Source: Andreprevotia lacus DSM 23236
GTDB lineage: Bacteria; Pseudomonadota; Gammaproteobacteria; Burkholderiales; Chitinibacteraceae
Direction: 5' to 3'
Length of the DNA: 64,000 nucleotides
NCBI RefSeq assembly: GCF_900176275.1
Contig: NZ_FWXD01000006.1
Span: forward strand, 111,610-175,609
Shown one piece after another: positions 46,415-55,896 of the stretch; position 1 is the stretch's first letter, and each line of letters opens with the position of its first letter. The notes beneath the pieces were generated by a model. It was not told where the DNA came from and made no database searches. It was given only the letters and a program-made list of their open reading frames with translations. The translations under genes were made by a program, and so were the position numbers.

Positions 46415-47662
46415 TTAGGCCAGCCTTTGCAGCGCGGCAATGCGCAGCGCGGCAGGCGGGTGGCTGTCGTAGAACATGCTGTGCAGCGGGTCTGGCGTCA
46501 GCGTAGCGGCGTTGTCGCGGTACAGCTTGACCAGTGCCTGGATCAAATCGCCGGCAGAGGATTGCGATGCGGCGTAGGCATCGGCTTCGTATTCATGCTT
46601 GCGCGAGAGGATGGAGCCGACCGGGCCAAACAAAAAGGTGAATACCGGCATCACCATGAAAAACAATGTGAGCGCATTGGCGGTGGTTTGCGTGTGCACG
46701 CCCAAGCCCTGATAAAACCAGCTTTCGTGAATCAGCTGCCCCAGTAACCACAGCAGACCCAGCATCAGCGCAAAGGTCCATGCCATGCGCTTCACGATGT
46801 GGCGATGCTTGAAATGCCCCAGCTCGTGCGCCAGCACGGCCTCGATCTCGTCGCCATCAAGCTGCTTGAGCAGGGTATCGAAGAACACGATGCGCTTGGT
46901 CTTGCCCAGGCCGGTGAAGTAGGCATTGCCGTGGCTGGAGCGCTTGCTGCCGTCCATCATGAAGATGCCGCTGGCGGTGAAGCCGCAGCGCTGCAGCAGG
47001 TTTTCGATGCGCGCGCGCAAACCTTCATCCGGCAGCGGTTCAAATTTGTTGAAGATGGGCGCGATCCAGGTGGGGAAGATCCACATCAGCAGCAGCGAAA
47101 ACGCCAGCCAGGTGGCCCAGACATACAGCCACCAGTTGGCGCCCATGCGCTCCATCAGCCAAAGCACGGCGCCCAGCAGCGGCACGCCGATCACTGCCGC
47201 CACGGCGGCGGTCTTGAGCAAATCGGCAGCCCATAGCGCCGGTGTGCTCTGGTTGAAGCCATAGGCAGCTTCAATGCGGAAAGTGGACAGCCAGGATATC
47301 GGCAGGGTCAGCAAGGTGTTGATGACGGCCAGCAGTGCAATCATGCTGACGCCAGCCAGAATCGGGCTGCTGAACCAGTGCGTGCTCAGCGTGGTCAGCC
47401 ATTCGATGCCGCCACCCAGTGTAAAGCCGAGCAGGATGATGGCCTCAACCAGTGTGCCTATCATGCCGAAGCGCGTCTTGGCGATGGTGTAGCTGGCGGC
47501 ACGCTGGTGTGATTCCAGCGTGATGCGTTCGGCAAATTCGGCAGGTACTGCGTTGCGATGGCGGCGTACGTGGTTGATCTGGCGCAGTGCCAGCCACAGT
47601 TGCAGCAACACGCTGGCAAAGAGGGCAAAAACAAACAGGATGGTGAACGTATGGGCGGTCAT
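46415..47662 (-). CDS. M48 family (Ste24-like) membrane zinc protease
   Basis: The 415-residue protein has about seven membrane helices. The zinc motif is HELGH in AVLAHELGHFKHRH, and a second zinc ligand Glu lies in EYEADAYA. FNKFEPLPDEGLRARIE is the conserved Ste24 substrate-chamber stretch. Ste24-type enzymes cut membrane proteins; in bacteria the substrates are mostly unknown. It starts the run M48-phhB-rsgA and is divergent from orn. Confidence 0.93.
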   Translation of the reverse strand: MTAHTFTILFVFALFASVLLQLWLALRQINHVRRHRNAVPAEFAERITLESHQRAASYTIAKTRFGMIGTLVEAIILLGFTLGGGIEWLTTLSTHWFSSPILAGVSMIALLAVINTLLTLPISWLSTFRIEAAYGFNQSTPALWAADLLKTAAVAAVIGVPLLGAVLWLMERMGANWWLYVWATWLAFSLLLMWIFPTWIAPIFNKFEPLPDEGLRARIENLLQRCGFTASGIFMMDGSKRSSHGNAYFTGLGKTKRIVFFDTLLKQLDGDEIEAVLAHELGHFKHRHIVKRMAWTFALMLGLLWLLGQLIHESWFYQGLGVHTQTTANALTLFFMVMPVFTFLFGPVGSILSRKHEYEADAYAASQSSAGDLIQALVKLYRDNAATLTPDPLHSMFYDSHPPAALRIAALQRLA

Positions 47663-47742
47663 CGCGGCTTGTGAGGTAAAGCGGAGCTAATCGGTAATTA
47701 TCGCACAGCCTGACCATGCGCCGGGTGGCTTGACGCGAATGG

Positions 47743-47748
47743 TAGAAT
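47743..47748 (+). promoter_or_regulatory. Candidate -10 element of orn
   Basis: TAGAAT lies 37 bases before the orn ATG. A TTGACG sits only seven bases upstream and cannot be its -35. Confidence 0.45.
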
Positions 47749-47785
47749 GTCCCATCTACAAGCAAAACACCTGCAGGAGCGCGCA

Positions 47786-48355
47786 ATGGCGCAAGACCAG
47801 AACAACCTGATCTGGCTGGACATGGAAATGACCGGCCTGGACCCGCAAAACGACAAGATCCTTGAGCTGGCCATCGTGATTACCGACAGCAACCTCGTCA
47901 CCGTAGCCGAAAGCCCGGTATGGGTGGTGCATCAGCCTGACGCGGTGCTGGATGCCATGGATGACTGGAACAAGAACACGCATGGCCGTTCGGGCCTGAT
48001 CGACAAGGTGAAGGCATCGACCCAGGCTGCCCAGGATGTCGAGGCCGAGGCACTGGCCTTCATCGCGCAATTCAGCCCGAAATCGGGTAGCCCGATGTGC
48101 GGCAACTCGATCGGCCAGGATCGCCGCTTCATGGCGCGCTGGATGCCCGAGCTGGAAATGTGGTTCCACTACCGCAATCTGGATGTGTCCACCCTGAAAG
48201 AGCTGTGTAAACGCTGGCAACCGGCGATTTACAAACTATTCAAAAAGAAGGGCAACCATACCGCGCTGGCCGACGTGTATGAATCCATCGACGAATTGAA
48301 GTTTTACCGCGAGCACTTCCTCAAGGTACCGGCCAACGAGCTGCCAAGCGATTGA
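47786..48355 (+). CDS. orn: Oligoribonuclease
   Basis: The 189-residue DEDDh 3'-5' exonuclease has Asp12/Glu14 in [10 protein letters not shown], the later [10 protein letters not shown] and a C-terminal [11 protein letters not shown]. It degrades RNA dinucleotides, including pGpG made from c-di-GMP, so it links to the cyclase in this window. The start at 47786 gives the family N-terminus. It precedes pncC by 32 bases. Confidence 0.97.
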   Translation: MAQDQNNLIWLDMEMTGLDPQNDKILELAIVITDSNLVTVAESPVWVVHQPDAVLDAMDDWNKNTHGRSGLIDKVKASTQAAQDVEAEALAFIAQFSPKSGSPMCGNSIGQDRRFMARWMPELEMWFHYRNLDVSTLKELCKRWQPAIYKLFKKKGNHTALADVYESIDELKFYREHFLKVPANELPSD

Positions 48356-48387
48356 GCGGGGACTTGAAGATCAGCGAGGGCGGCACG

Positions 48388-48876
48388 ATGTCTGATACCT
48401 ACGCATTGGCCGGGCAACTGGGCCGTTTGCTGCTGGCACGCGGTGAAATGGTGACGACGGCGGAGTCATGCACCGGGGGGCTGATCGCCGGTGCCATTAC
48501 CGATATTGCGGGCAGCAGCAGCTGGTTTGGTCGTGGCTATGTTACCTATGCCAATGATGCCAAGATTGCCATGCTGGATGTGCCAGCGGTGTTCATCGAT
48601 ACGCTGGGCGCGGTGAGCGAGCCGGTGGTCGCGGCCATGGTGCAGGGCGCGATGATGCAGGCGGAAGCACAATGGGGCGTGGCGGTGTCCGGCGTGGCCG
48701 GGCCCGGTGGCGGTTCGGCCGAAAAGCCGGTGGGTACGGTCTGGTTTGCCTGGGGCACGCCGTTTGGCATCGAAACCGAGCGCAAGCTGTTTGCCGGCGA
48801 CCGCGCTGCCGTAAGGGCACAAACCGTGCTGCATGCATTGGGCAGGCTGGTGCAATTGATAGAGGAAACGGAATGA
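48388..48876 (+). CDS. pncC: CinA-C family nicotinamide-nucleotide amidohydrolase
   Basis: The 162-residue PncC protein has TAESCTGGLIAGAITDIAGSS with the catalytic Ser, the following FGRGYVTYAN and GVAGPGGGSAEKPVGTV. It converts NMN to nicotinate mononucleotide in NAD recycling. GAGGG upstream supports the ATG at 48388. Its stop overlaps the next gene start as ATGA, so it is translationally coupled to the proteasome-homolog gene. Confidence 0.93.
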   Translation: MSDTYALAGQLGRLLLARGEMVTTAESCTGGLIAGAITDIAGSSSWFGRGYVTYANDAKIAMLDVPAVFIDTLGAVSEPVVAAMVQGAMMQAEAQWGVAVSGVAGPGGGSAEKPVGTVWFAWGTPFGIETERKLFAGDRAAVRAQTVLHALGRLVQLIEETE

Positions 48877-49448
48877 CCACGGTTGTCGTCGTGAAAAAGG
48901 ACGGCGAGATTGCCATCGCTGCAGATAGCCAGTCGACATTTGGCGATACCGCGCTGGCGGCCAGCTTTGACGCGCGCTGGAACAAGATTTTCAAGGCGCA
49001 CGGCGGCTATTTTTCGATTTGCGGCAGTGCCGCGCACGATCTGGTGCTGCAGGCTGCGCTCAAGAAGAGCAAATCGCTCGATTTCAGCAGCCGCCCGGCT
49101 ATTTTCGACAGCTTTCGCAAGTTGCATCCCAAGCTCAAGGAAGATTACTTTCTCAAGCCGGATGAAGAGGATGAGGATGCCTACGAATCGAGCCAGATGA
49201 CGGTGCTGCTGGCCAATCCGCATGGCATTTTCGGCATTTTCAGCCTGCGCGAGGTCTATGAGTTTGAACGCTTCTGGGCCATAGGCAGCGGGCGCGACTA
49301 CGCGATCGGCGCGATGCAGGTACTGTACGACCGGCCAGACATGAGTGCTGCCGACATTGCCAAGGCTGGCGTGGAAACCGGATGCATCTTCGACGTGTCA
49401 TCCAGCCTGCCCATGACGAGCTATACCCTGAAGGTGGCCGAAGCATGA
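48873..49448 (+). CDS. Proteasome-like Ntn-hydrolase, probable betaproteobacterial proteasome homolog (BPH)
   Basis: The 191-residue protein begins MTTVVVV. Removal of Met would expose Thr1, as in HslV and proteasome beta subunits. Asp17 (AADSQ) and the serine motif IGSGRDYAIGA match the family; the Lys33 equivalent is shifted to about residue 37. It differs from HslV by an acidic insertion (PDEEDEDAYESS) and by length. BPH is known as a self-assembling double ring without a clear ATPase partner. No hslU is near. It overlaps pncC and yhcH by four bases each (ATGA), so one transcript is very likely. Confidence 0.78.
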   Translation: MTTVVVVKKDGEIAIAADSQSTFGDTALAASFDARWNKIFKAHGGYFSICGSAAHDLVLQAALKKSKSLDFSSRPAIFDSFRKLHPKLKEDYFLKPDEEDEDAYESSQMTVLLANPHGIFGIFSLREVYEFERFWAIGSGRDYAIGAMQVLYDRPDMSAADIAKAGVETGCIFDVSSSLPMTSYTLKVAEA

Positions 49449-49921
49449 TGTTGGGAAATCTGCTCAGCTGGCCGCTGCAGCAGGCGGTGTTTCCGGCTGC
49501 GGTCAATCATGCACTGGCGCTGCTGCAGCAACAGGACCTGGCAACCCTGCCGGCCGGGCGTTATCCGCTGGATGGCGACAAGCTGTTCTTCATGATCCAG
49601 GAAATGAATACCCGGCCGCAGCAGGACAAAAAGCCGGAGGCGCACCGCGAGCATGCCGATATCCAGTTGCTGCTGGCGGGGAACGAGCGCTATGGCATGG
49701 CGCCGCCCGCACCGGAAAGCTGCATTGTGGAGGACCGGCGTGATACGCATGACATCGCGTTTTACGCCGCGCCGGCAGACGAAGTGTTTTTTGACCTGCA
49801 GCCCGGCATGTTCGCGGTGTTTTTTCCCGGCGAGTTGCACCGCCCGTGCTGCGCGGTGGCCGAAGCGCAGCCCATACGCAAGGCGGTGGTGAAGATACAC
49901 CGCAGCCTGTTGGGGCTCTAA
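49445..49921 (+). CDS. YhcH/YjgK/YiaL family protein
   Basis: The 158-residue cupin-like protein has the DUF386 pattern KPEAHREHADIQLLLAG near residue 65 and VFFPGELHRPCCA near 130. The His and Glu residues could bind metal. Relatives are linked to sialic acid or other sugar breakdown, but the reaction is poorly defined. It starts at 49445 or 49448; the first gives a four-base overlap with the proteasome-homolog gene. No sugar catabolic cluster surrounds it. Confidence 0.85.
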   Translation: MMLGNLLSWPLQQAVFPAAVNHALALLQQQDLATLPAGRYPLDGDKLFFMIQEMNTRPQQDKKPEAHREHADIQLLLAGNERYGMAPPAPESCIVEDRRDTHDIAFYAAPADEVFFDLQPGMFAVFFPGELHRPCCAVAEAQPIRKAVVKIHRSLLGL

Positions 49922-50005
49922 CCACGTTCAATTCCGGGCGCCGGCTTGTCCGGCCCCGCAAGCAACAATCCGGCCGCCACTGCGGTCGTAGCAAGGAATC
50001 AAAGC

Positions 50006-50872
50006 ATGCAAGACACGCTGGAGCGTTTTATTTTCGAGCAGGCACCGGTGCGCGGTGAAATCGTGCAACTGGGCTCGGCCTATCAGGAAGTGCTTAACCG
50101 CCATGGTTATCCGCCGGTGCTGCAGAAATTGATCGGCGAGCTGATGACGGCGGCGACCTTGTTGTCAGCCACACTCAAGTTCGATGGCACGCTGGTCATG
50201 CAGTTGCACGGCCATGCTGCAGTGCGTCTGATCGTGGTGGAAGTCACCAGTCAGAACACGATACGCGCGATGGCGCGCTGGGAGGGCGATATTCCCGATG
50301 TGTCGCTGGGTGAGCTGCTGGGAGAAGGGCGCTTTGTCATCACGCTCGACCCGACCGAGGGTGAGGCTTATCAAGGTATCGTCGGTTTCGAGCCGGGCCA
50401 GAGCGTGGCACAGATCATCGAGCATTACATGCAGAGTTCCGAGCAGCTGCAGACGCGTTTGTGGCTGGCATGCACCGATGGCAAGGCTGCCGGTCTGCTG
50501 GTGCAGAAGCTGCCGGCCGGCCATGGCGATCCTGATGCGTGGGACCGGGTGCAGAAGCTGTCCGAGACCGTGACCGCCGAAGAACTGCTGGACCTGCCGC
50601 CGCGCGACCTCTTGTATCGCCTGTTCCATCAGGAAGAGGTGCGCGTGTTTGACCCGTCCACACCGACCTTTGCCTGCACCTGTTCGCGCGAACGGGTGGG
50701 CGGCATGCTGCAAATGGTGGGCAAGGCCGAGATCGACAGCGTGATGGCCGAAAAGGGCCAGGTTGAAGTGACCTGCGAGTTTTGTGGCCAAGGCTATCAA
50801 TTTGACCAGGTTGACGTGGCCCAGCTGTTTGGCGGCCACGGCACCGACCATGCGGGCACCCAGCTGCATTGA
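50006..50872 (+). CDS. hslO: Redox-regulated chaperone Hsp33
   Basis: The 288-residue protein has the Hsp33 zinc switch: C224-x-C226 and C257-x2-C260. Upstream, TVTAEELLDLPPRDLLYRLFHQEEVRVF is the linker that unfolds on oxidation. It protects proteins during oxidative heat stress in the cytoplasm. AAGGAA lies upstream of the ATG at 50006. It follows yhcH by 84 bases. Confidence 0.96.
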   Translation: MQDTLERFIFEQAPVRGEIVQLGSAYQEVLNRHGYPPVLQKLIGELMTAATLLSATLKFDGTLVMQLHGHAAVRLIVVEVTSQNTIRAMARWEGDIPDVSLGELLGEGRFVITLDPTEGEAYQGIVGFEPGQSVAQIIEHYMQSSEQLQTRLWLACTDGKAAGLLVQKLPAGHGDPDAWDRVQKLSETVTAEELLDLPPRDLLYRLFHQEEVRVFDPSTPTFACTCSRERVGGMLQMVGKAEIDSVMAEKGQVEVTCEFCGQGYQFDQVDVAQLFGGHGTDHAGTQLH

Positions 50873-50943
50873 GCTGGTGTTGCGGCAAGCCGATGCCGAA
50901 AGCTGTCATGCACCCCGGCTGACCGGCCGGGTATGGCAGGGGC

Positions 50944-51753
50944 TCAGTCGTCGTCGTTGCCGTGCTGGTATTGATGCCGCAGCGTGGTGTGCTTGAGGTA
51001 TTGCACCACGCCCTGACGTGCCTCCGGGTGCGCACGCAGGTGTGCGGTGCGGTGCGCGGTATCCGAGATCAGTGCGTCGTCGATCAGCCGGTGGCCGATG
51101 GCGGCGATCAGTTTCTTGGTCGAGGTGACAGCATGCTGGCCGTTGCGCAGCAAGGCGTTGCACCAGCGCTCGACAGCGATATCGAGCCCCTCGGTGGAAT
51201 CGGCGATCTCGTGCACCAGCCCCAGCTCGCGGGCGGCCGGTGCGGCCAGCTCTTCCGCCGTGAGCAGATAGCGCCGCGCCGCGCTGCCGCCGATCTTGGC
51301 CATGACGAAGGGCGCAATGACGGCCGGCACGAGGCCAAGCTCTACTTCGGGCAGGCGGAACCAGGCACTGGAGTGCGCGACAACCATGTCGCAACAGGCA
51401 ACAAGGCCGACGCCCGTCCCGACTGTGGAACCGTTGACACGTGCTATGGTGGGTACAGGGAAGCGATCAAGCAACTGCAGCAAGCGCCCGAGGCGCAGTG
51501 CTTCTTCGAAGTTCTGGTGCTGATCGCCTTCCAGCGCGCGTTGCATCCAGTGGTAATCGGCGCCGGAGCAGAAACTGCCGCCGTTGGCGGCCAGCACCAG
51601 CACCCGCAGATTGGGGTTCTGGGCGAGTGCCGCCAGCGTGGCGGTGAGCTCTGCCACCATGACTTCGTCGATGGCATTACACCGTTCGGGACGGTCGAGC
51701 GTTACTGTTGCAATGCCCGTGGGATTGATGTCGATGCGCAGGGTATCGCTCAT
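50944..51753 (-). CDS. Enoyl-CoA hydratase/isomerase family protein
   Basis: The 269-residue crotonase has SFCSGADYHWMQ as the first oxyanion-hole region, NGSTVGTGVGLVACCDMVVA and the catalytic Glu in RLPEVELGLVPAVI. Its similarity to methylglutaconyl-CoA hydratases suggests leucine or isoprenoid degradation, but the usual partners are absent, so the substrate is open. It is a single minus-strand gene, divergent from the hydrolase gene. Confidence 0.9.
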   Translation of the reverse strand: MSDTLRIDINPTGIATVTLDRPERCNAIDEVMVAELTATLAALAQNPNLRVLVLAANGGSFCSGADYHWMQRALEGDQHQNFEEALRLGRLLQLLDRFPVPTIARVNGSTVGTGVGLVACCDMVVAHSSAWFRLPEVELGLVPAVIAPFVMAKIGGSAARRYLLTAEELAAPAARELGLVHEIADSTEGLDIAVERWCNALLRNGQHAVTSTKKLIAAIGHRLIDDALISDTAHRTAHLRAHPEARQGVVQYLKHTTLRHQYQHGNDDD

Positions 51754-51890
51754 GGCGGGCTCATCAGGGTCGGCCGACTACACCTTATGTAGTTCATTAC
51801 TGCCGTGGTTGCCAGTATTGGGAGTGTGTTAAAGTCCGCGCCGGTTGCCAGAGGCTAGATAAGGCCCAGCGTTCGTACCCAAGAGTGCCC

Positions 51891-52766
51891 GTGAAACGTC
51901 TTTTTTGTCTATTTCCATTTGTTCTGGCGTGTATCGCCGCTTACGCCCAGCCGGTAAAACTGGCCGGGCCGGATGGCGTCGTCCTCTCCGGTGAATACCT
52001 GCTGCCGCCCAATGGCAACAGCAATGCGCCGGCCATGCTGCTGCTGCATGGCTGCGGCGGCCTGCGCACCAAGAGTGGCGGCATCAGTGCGCGCCCGGCG
52101 CGCATGGCCAGCCTGTTGCAGGAGCTGGGCTATGGCGTGCTGATGCTGGACAGCTTCACCAATCGCGGCGTGCGTGAAATCTGCACGGTGCCGGTGCCGC
52201 AGCGCAAAATCGACACCGCGCTGCGTGCTGATGATGCGCAGTTTGCCATCAGCTGGCTGCGGGCCCGACGCGAGATCGATGGCAATCGGGTGGGCGTGCT
52301 GGGTTGGTCCAATGGCGCCAGTACCGTGCTGCGACTGGTGGCGCGTTCGGCCACCGGGGTCAAAGTGGCCGTGGCGTTCTACCCGAGCTGTAAACGCTCG
52401 CTCGATAACGATCAATACAACCCGGATATTCCCACGCTGGTGCTGATCGGCGAGGCCGATGACTGGACCTCATCCGATGATTGCAAGAAACTCGACGACA
52501 GGCTGGCTGGCGATACCTTTCATGTGGTGAGCTATCCGGGCGTTTATCATGATTTCGATGCGCCCAACTCTGAACTGCAGGTGCGCCAAGACATTCCCGA
52601 CGGTGTGAAGCCTGGCGCCGGCGTGACCAGTGCGCCAGATCCCAGGGCGACCGAAGACGCTTACCGGCGAACTTTCAAATGGTTGTCACTGTGGCTGGAC
52701 CCCAACCGCAACCCTGCCATCTGGCGTGATGGCTATCAGAGCCAGGCCGGCCGCAAGGCGCCCTGA
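51891..52766 (+). CDS. Secreted dienelactone hydrolase-family alpha/beta hydrolase
   Basis: The 291-residue protein has a signal peptide (RLFCLFPFVLACIAAYA). The hydrolase fold has LLHGCGGLR, the nucleophile Ser140 in GWSNGAS, an acidic residue in IGEADDW and the His in GVYHDFD. It probably acts in the periplasm on an ester or similar bond. The GTG at 51891 gives the better signal peptide; the GTG at 51885 is an alternative. The substrate is unknown. Confidence 0.83.
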   Translation: MKRLFCLFPFVLACIAAYAQPVKLAGPDGVVLSGEYLLPPNGNSNAPAMLLLHGCGGLRTKSGGISARPARMASLLQELGYGVLMLDSFTNRGVREICTVPVPQRKIDTALRADDAQFAISWLRARREIDGNRVGVLGWSNGASTVLRLVARSATGVKVAVAFYPSCKRSLDNDQYNPDIPTLVLIGEADDWTSSDDCKKLDDRLAGDTFHVVSYPGVYHDFDAPNSELQVRQDIPDGVKPGAGVTSAPDPRATEDAYRRTFKWLSLWLDPNRNPAIWRDGYQSQAGRKAP

Positions 52767-52873
52767 GCGATGTGATGCAATTGCGCACTGGCATAGCAGG
52801 GATAACGCGCATTCATTTTTGTTGTGTGCTGCCATACGCTGCACACGAATCCACCCCGAACAAGGAGCCTGCC

Positions 52874-53773
52874 ATGTCCAGCCTGTCTGCTTTTGATTCC
52901 CGTCTTGCCGATGTGGCAGGGGTATCTGTTGTTGCCTCCACCGAGCTGGTGGGCGGCGAAGGGCCCGGCCTGCAGATCGTCGTGATCGAAAACGCGCTCG
53001 GTCGCGCTACGCTGACCTTGCAGGGGGCACACGTACTGTCGTTTACGCCGGCTGGTGGCCGTGACCTGCTGTGGGTGTCGCCGCTGGCGATCTATAAGCC
53101 GGGCAAGGCGGTGCGTGGTGGCATTCCGCTGTGCCTGCCGTGGTTTGGCAGCCACCCGGATGGCTTGCCGGCGCACGGCTTTGCACGCACTGCGCTGTGG
53201 TCGATTGTCGGTGCCGAAGCATTGACCGACGGCCGCACCAAGGTCGTCTTTGCGTTGACGGACAGCGAAGCGACGCTCAAGTTGTGGGCGCATGCATTCC
53301 GTTTTGAATTTGCCGTAATCGTCGGCAAGGCGCTGGATGTTGAACTTGTGGCCGAGCACAAGGGCGATGTGCCGGTGAAGTTCACTGCCGCGCTGCACAG
53401 CTATTTCAGCGTGCCCAACGTGGCCGACGCGGTCATCAATGGTCTGGAAGGCTGCCCGCGCATTGATACCGTTGGTGGTATCACACGCAGCGTGAACGAG
53501 GGTGCGGTGCACATCGTCGGCACGCACGATTCGGTTTACCTCGATGTGCCCGCCGAGCAGACCATTGTGACCAGCGCCGGCACCACGCACGTCTACAGTG
53601 CTGATACCAGGAGCGCCGTGGTGTGGAACCCCGGTGAGCAGGCTCTGGACATTGGTGACCTGAAGGAACACTACCCCGGTTTTGTCTGTGTCGAGCGGGG
53701 TGATGTTTACGACAATGCGATTGAGCTGGCACCGGGCGCGAGCTACCGCGCCACGATGACCATCTCGGGCTGA
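52874..53773 (+). CDS. D-hexose-6-phosphate mutarotase (YeaD-like)
   Basis: The 299-residue aldose 1-epimerase-type protein has [26 protein letters not shown], catalytic His in PAHGFAR and LHSYFSV, and a Glu in [10 protein letters not shown]. It interconverts the anomers of hexose 6-phosphates. AAGGAG upstream supports the ATG at 52874. A stable hairpin follows. Confidence 0.92.
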   Translation: MSSLSAFDSRLADVAGVSVVASTELVGGEGPGLQIVVIENALGRATLTLQGAHVLSFTPAGGRDLLWVSPLAIYKPGKAVRGGIPLCLPWFGSHPDGLPAHGFARTALWSIVGAEALTDGRTKVVFALTDSEATLKLWAHAFRFEFAVIVGKALDVELVAEHKGDVPVKFTAALHSYFSVPNVADAVINGLEGCPRIDTVGGITRSVNEGAVHIVGTHDSVYLDVPAEQTIVTSAGTTHVYSADTRSAVVWNPGEQALDIGDLKEHYPGFVCVERGDVYDNAIELAPGASYRATMTISG

Positions 53774-53783
53774 TCGCGCAATC

Positions 53784-53814
53784 GCCATGCCCGGTTCGCC
53801 GGGCATGGCCGTTT
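53784..53814 (+). terminator. Terminator-like hairpin after the mutarotase gene
   Basis: An 11-bp stem (GCCATGCCCGG / CCGGGCATGGC) has a TTCG tetraloop and only a short T-tract. A smaller stem (GCCCGC / GCGGGC, 53820-53836) lies behind it. Confidence 0.65.
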
Positions 53815-53862
53815 CTGCTGCCCGCAACAGGCGGGCTTATCCTTGATTCTTTGCGAGCCGCG

Positions 53863-55386
53863 ATGAAATACCGCGATCTGCGCGACTTCTGCGCACAACT
53901 CGAAGCACAGGGCGAGCTCAAGCGCCTGAGCGTGCCTGTTTCCCCGCATCTGGAAATGACCGAAATCTGCGACCGCACCCTGCGTGCGCAAGGGCCGGCC
54001 ATCTGGTTCGAAAACGTGCCGGGCTATGGCATGCCGGTGCTGGGCAACCTGTTTGGCACGCCCAGGCGCGTGGCGCTGGGCATGGGTGCACAGGACGTGA
54101 GCGCATTGCGCGAGATCGGCAGGACGCTGGCCTATCTGAAAGAGCCGGAACCGCCCAAGGGCCTGCGTGATGCGTGGGACAAGCTGCCGCTGCTCAAACA
54201 GGTACTGAGCATGGCACCCAAGGAGATCCGCAAGGGCGTGGTGCAGCAGAACGTGATCGAGGGGCCGGAGGTCGATCTGGCGACCATCCCGGTGCAGCAC
54301 TGCTGGCCAGGCGACGTGGCGCCGCTGATCACCTGGGGTCTGGTGGTCACACGCGGGCCGAACAAGAAGCGGCAGAACCTGGGTATTTATCGCCAGCAGG
54401 TGATCAGCAAGAACCAGGTGATCATGCGCTGGCTGGCGCATCGTGGTGGCGCGCTGGACTTCCGCGAGCATGCCAGGCAGCATCCCGGCACGCCGTTCCC
54501 GATTGCCGTGGTGCTGGGCTGCGATCCGGCCACCATACTCGGTGCGGTCACCCCGGTGCCGGATACCTTGTCCGAATACCAGTTTGCCGGCCTGCTGCGC
54601 GGCAGCAAGACCGAGCTGACGCAGTGCATCGGCAGCGATCTGCAGGTGCCGGCCACAGCCGAAATCGTATTGGAAGGGCATATCCCGCCGTGCGAAGCGG
54701 GCTACAGTGGCGTGTCCGAACACGGCGTGCCGCTGAAAGAAGTCAACGGCTACCTGCATGCGCTGGAAGGGCCGTATGGTGACCATACCGGCTATTACAA
54801 CGAGCAGGACTGGTTCCCGGTGTTCCAGATCGACCGCATCACGCATCGTGATGACCCGGTCTACCACAGCACCTATACCGGCAAGCCGCCGGATGAGCCG
54901 GCCATGCTGGGTGTGGCGCTGAACGAAGTATTCGTACCCATCCTGCAAAAGCAGTTTCCGGAAATCGTCGATTTCTATCTGCCGGCTGAGGGCTGCAGCT
55001 ATCGCATGGCCATCGTGTCGATCAAAAAGCAGTACCCCGGCCATGCCAAGCGGGTGTTGTTTGGCGTGTGGTCTTTCCTGCGCCAGTTCATGTACACCAA
55101 GTACATCGTGGTGGTGGACGACGATGTGGATACGCGCAGCTGGCAGGAGGTGATCTGGGCCATCACCACGCGCATGGACCCGGTGCGTGATACGGTATTG
55201 GTCGAGAATACGCCCATCGACTACCTCGACTTCGCTTCGCCCATTTCCGGGCTGGGCGGCAAGATGGGGCTGGATGCCACCAACAAGTGGCCGGGTGAAA
55301 CCAACCGTGAATGGGGCAGGGTGATTGAACGCGACCCTGCCGTGGCGGCGCGTATCGATGCCATCTGGGCCGAGCTGGGCCTGTAG
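53863..55386 (+). CDS. ubiD: 4-hydroxy-3-polyprenylbenzoate decarboxylase UbiD
   Basis: The 507-residue decarboxylase works with prenylated FMN (made by UbiX) in ubiquinone synthesis. Family features are [20 protein letters not shown] at the start, [19 protein letters not shown] with conserved Glu, and [25 protein letters not shown]-like sequence. The ATG at 53863 gives the family N-terminus. A UbiD chain of about 500 residues is normal. The DUF3293 gene follows after two bases. Confidence 0.96.
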   Translation: MKYRDLRDFCAQLEAQGELKRLSVPVSPHLEMTEICDRTLRAQGPAIWFENVPGYGMPVLGNLFGTPRRVALGMGAQDVSALREIGRTLAYLKEPEPPKGLRDAWDKLPLLKQVLSMAPKEIRKGVVQQNVIEGPEVDLATIPVQHCWPGDVAPLITWGLVVTRGPNKKRQNLGIYRQQVISKNQVIMRWLAHRGGALDFREHARQHPGTPFPIAVVLGCDPATILGAVTPVPDTLSEYQFAGLLRGSKTELTQCIGSDLQVPATAEIVLEGHIPPCEAGYSGVSEHGVPLKEVNGYLHALEGPYGDHTGYYNEQDWFPVFQIDRITHRDDPVYHSTYTGKPPDEPAMLGVALNEVFVPILQKQFPEIVDFYLPAEGCSYRMAIVSIKKQYPGHAKRVLFGVWSFLRQFMYTKYIVVVDDDVDTRSWQEVIWAITTRMDPVRDTVLVENTPIDYLDFASPISGLGGKMGLDATNKWPGETNREWGRVIERDPAVAARIDAIWAELGL

Positions 55387-55388
55387 CC

Positions 55389-55808
55389 ATGCAGCTTGAT
55401 CCGGTACGCAAAGCCGAGCTGGAGCGCGCCTATCGCGCCACCCGCTACTGCGTGCCTGCGCTGCAACTGGTACTGCGCATCGGCGAGCACAGCCCGGCGC
55501 TGGACGCACTGCTGCGCGACAACGGCCTGGAGAGCTGGGCTTTCATCTCCGCGGCCAATCCGTATTCGGGCGTGCTGTGTGATTACGAAAACCGCGCACG
55601 CCACCAGAATCTGCTCGATGCCCTTGTCGGCCAACCATTTTGGGAAGGCAGTGGCGAGCCGGACAGCCCCGGCTGGTTGCCTGAACCCTCGGTGCTGGTG
55701 CTGGGCATAGCGCGTGATGCCGCATTGGTACTGGCGCAGCGTTTCGAGCAAAACGCCATCGTGTCCGGCAAGCTGGGTGAAGCCGCAGCGCTGATCTGGG
55801 CGGTTTGA
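55389..55808 (+). CDS. DUF3293 domain protein
   Basis: The 139-residue protein has the DUF3293 pattern: [10 protein letters not shown], then the central [22 protein letters not shown] and a C-terminal [17 protein letters not shown]. The function is unknown. It starts two bases after ubiD and so is probably in the same transcript. mutS follows after 88 bases. Confidence 0.87.
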   Translation: MQLDPVRKAELERAYRATRYCVPALQLVLRIGEHSPALDALLRDNGLESWAFISAANPYSGVLCDYENRARHQNLLDALVGQPFWEGSGEPDSPGWLPEPSVLVLGIARDAALVLAQRFEQNAIVSGKLGEAAALIWAV

Positions 55809-55896
55809 CCCCGGCTTGCCGGTAAAAGCCGGCTGCCTTCCGCCGCCGCGCGCGGTAAACTCGCGCTCTTTCCGCAATTCCCCTCCTGCATTGCCC

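Noticed and set aside
47730-47735. TTGACG as a -35 box of orn
   Set aside because: It lies only seven bases before the -10 element.
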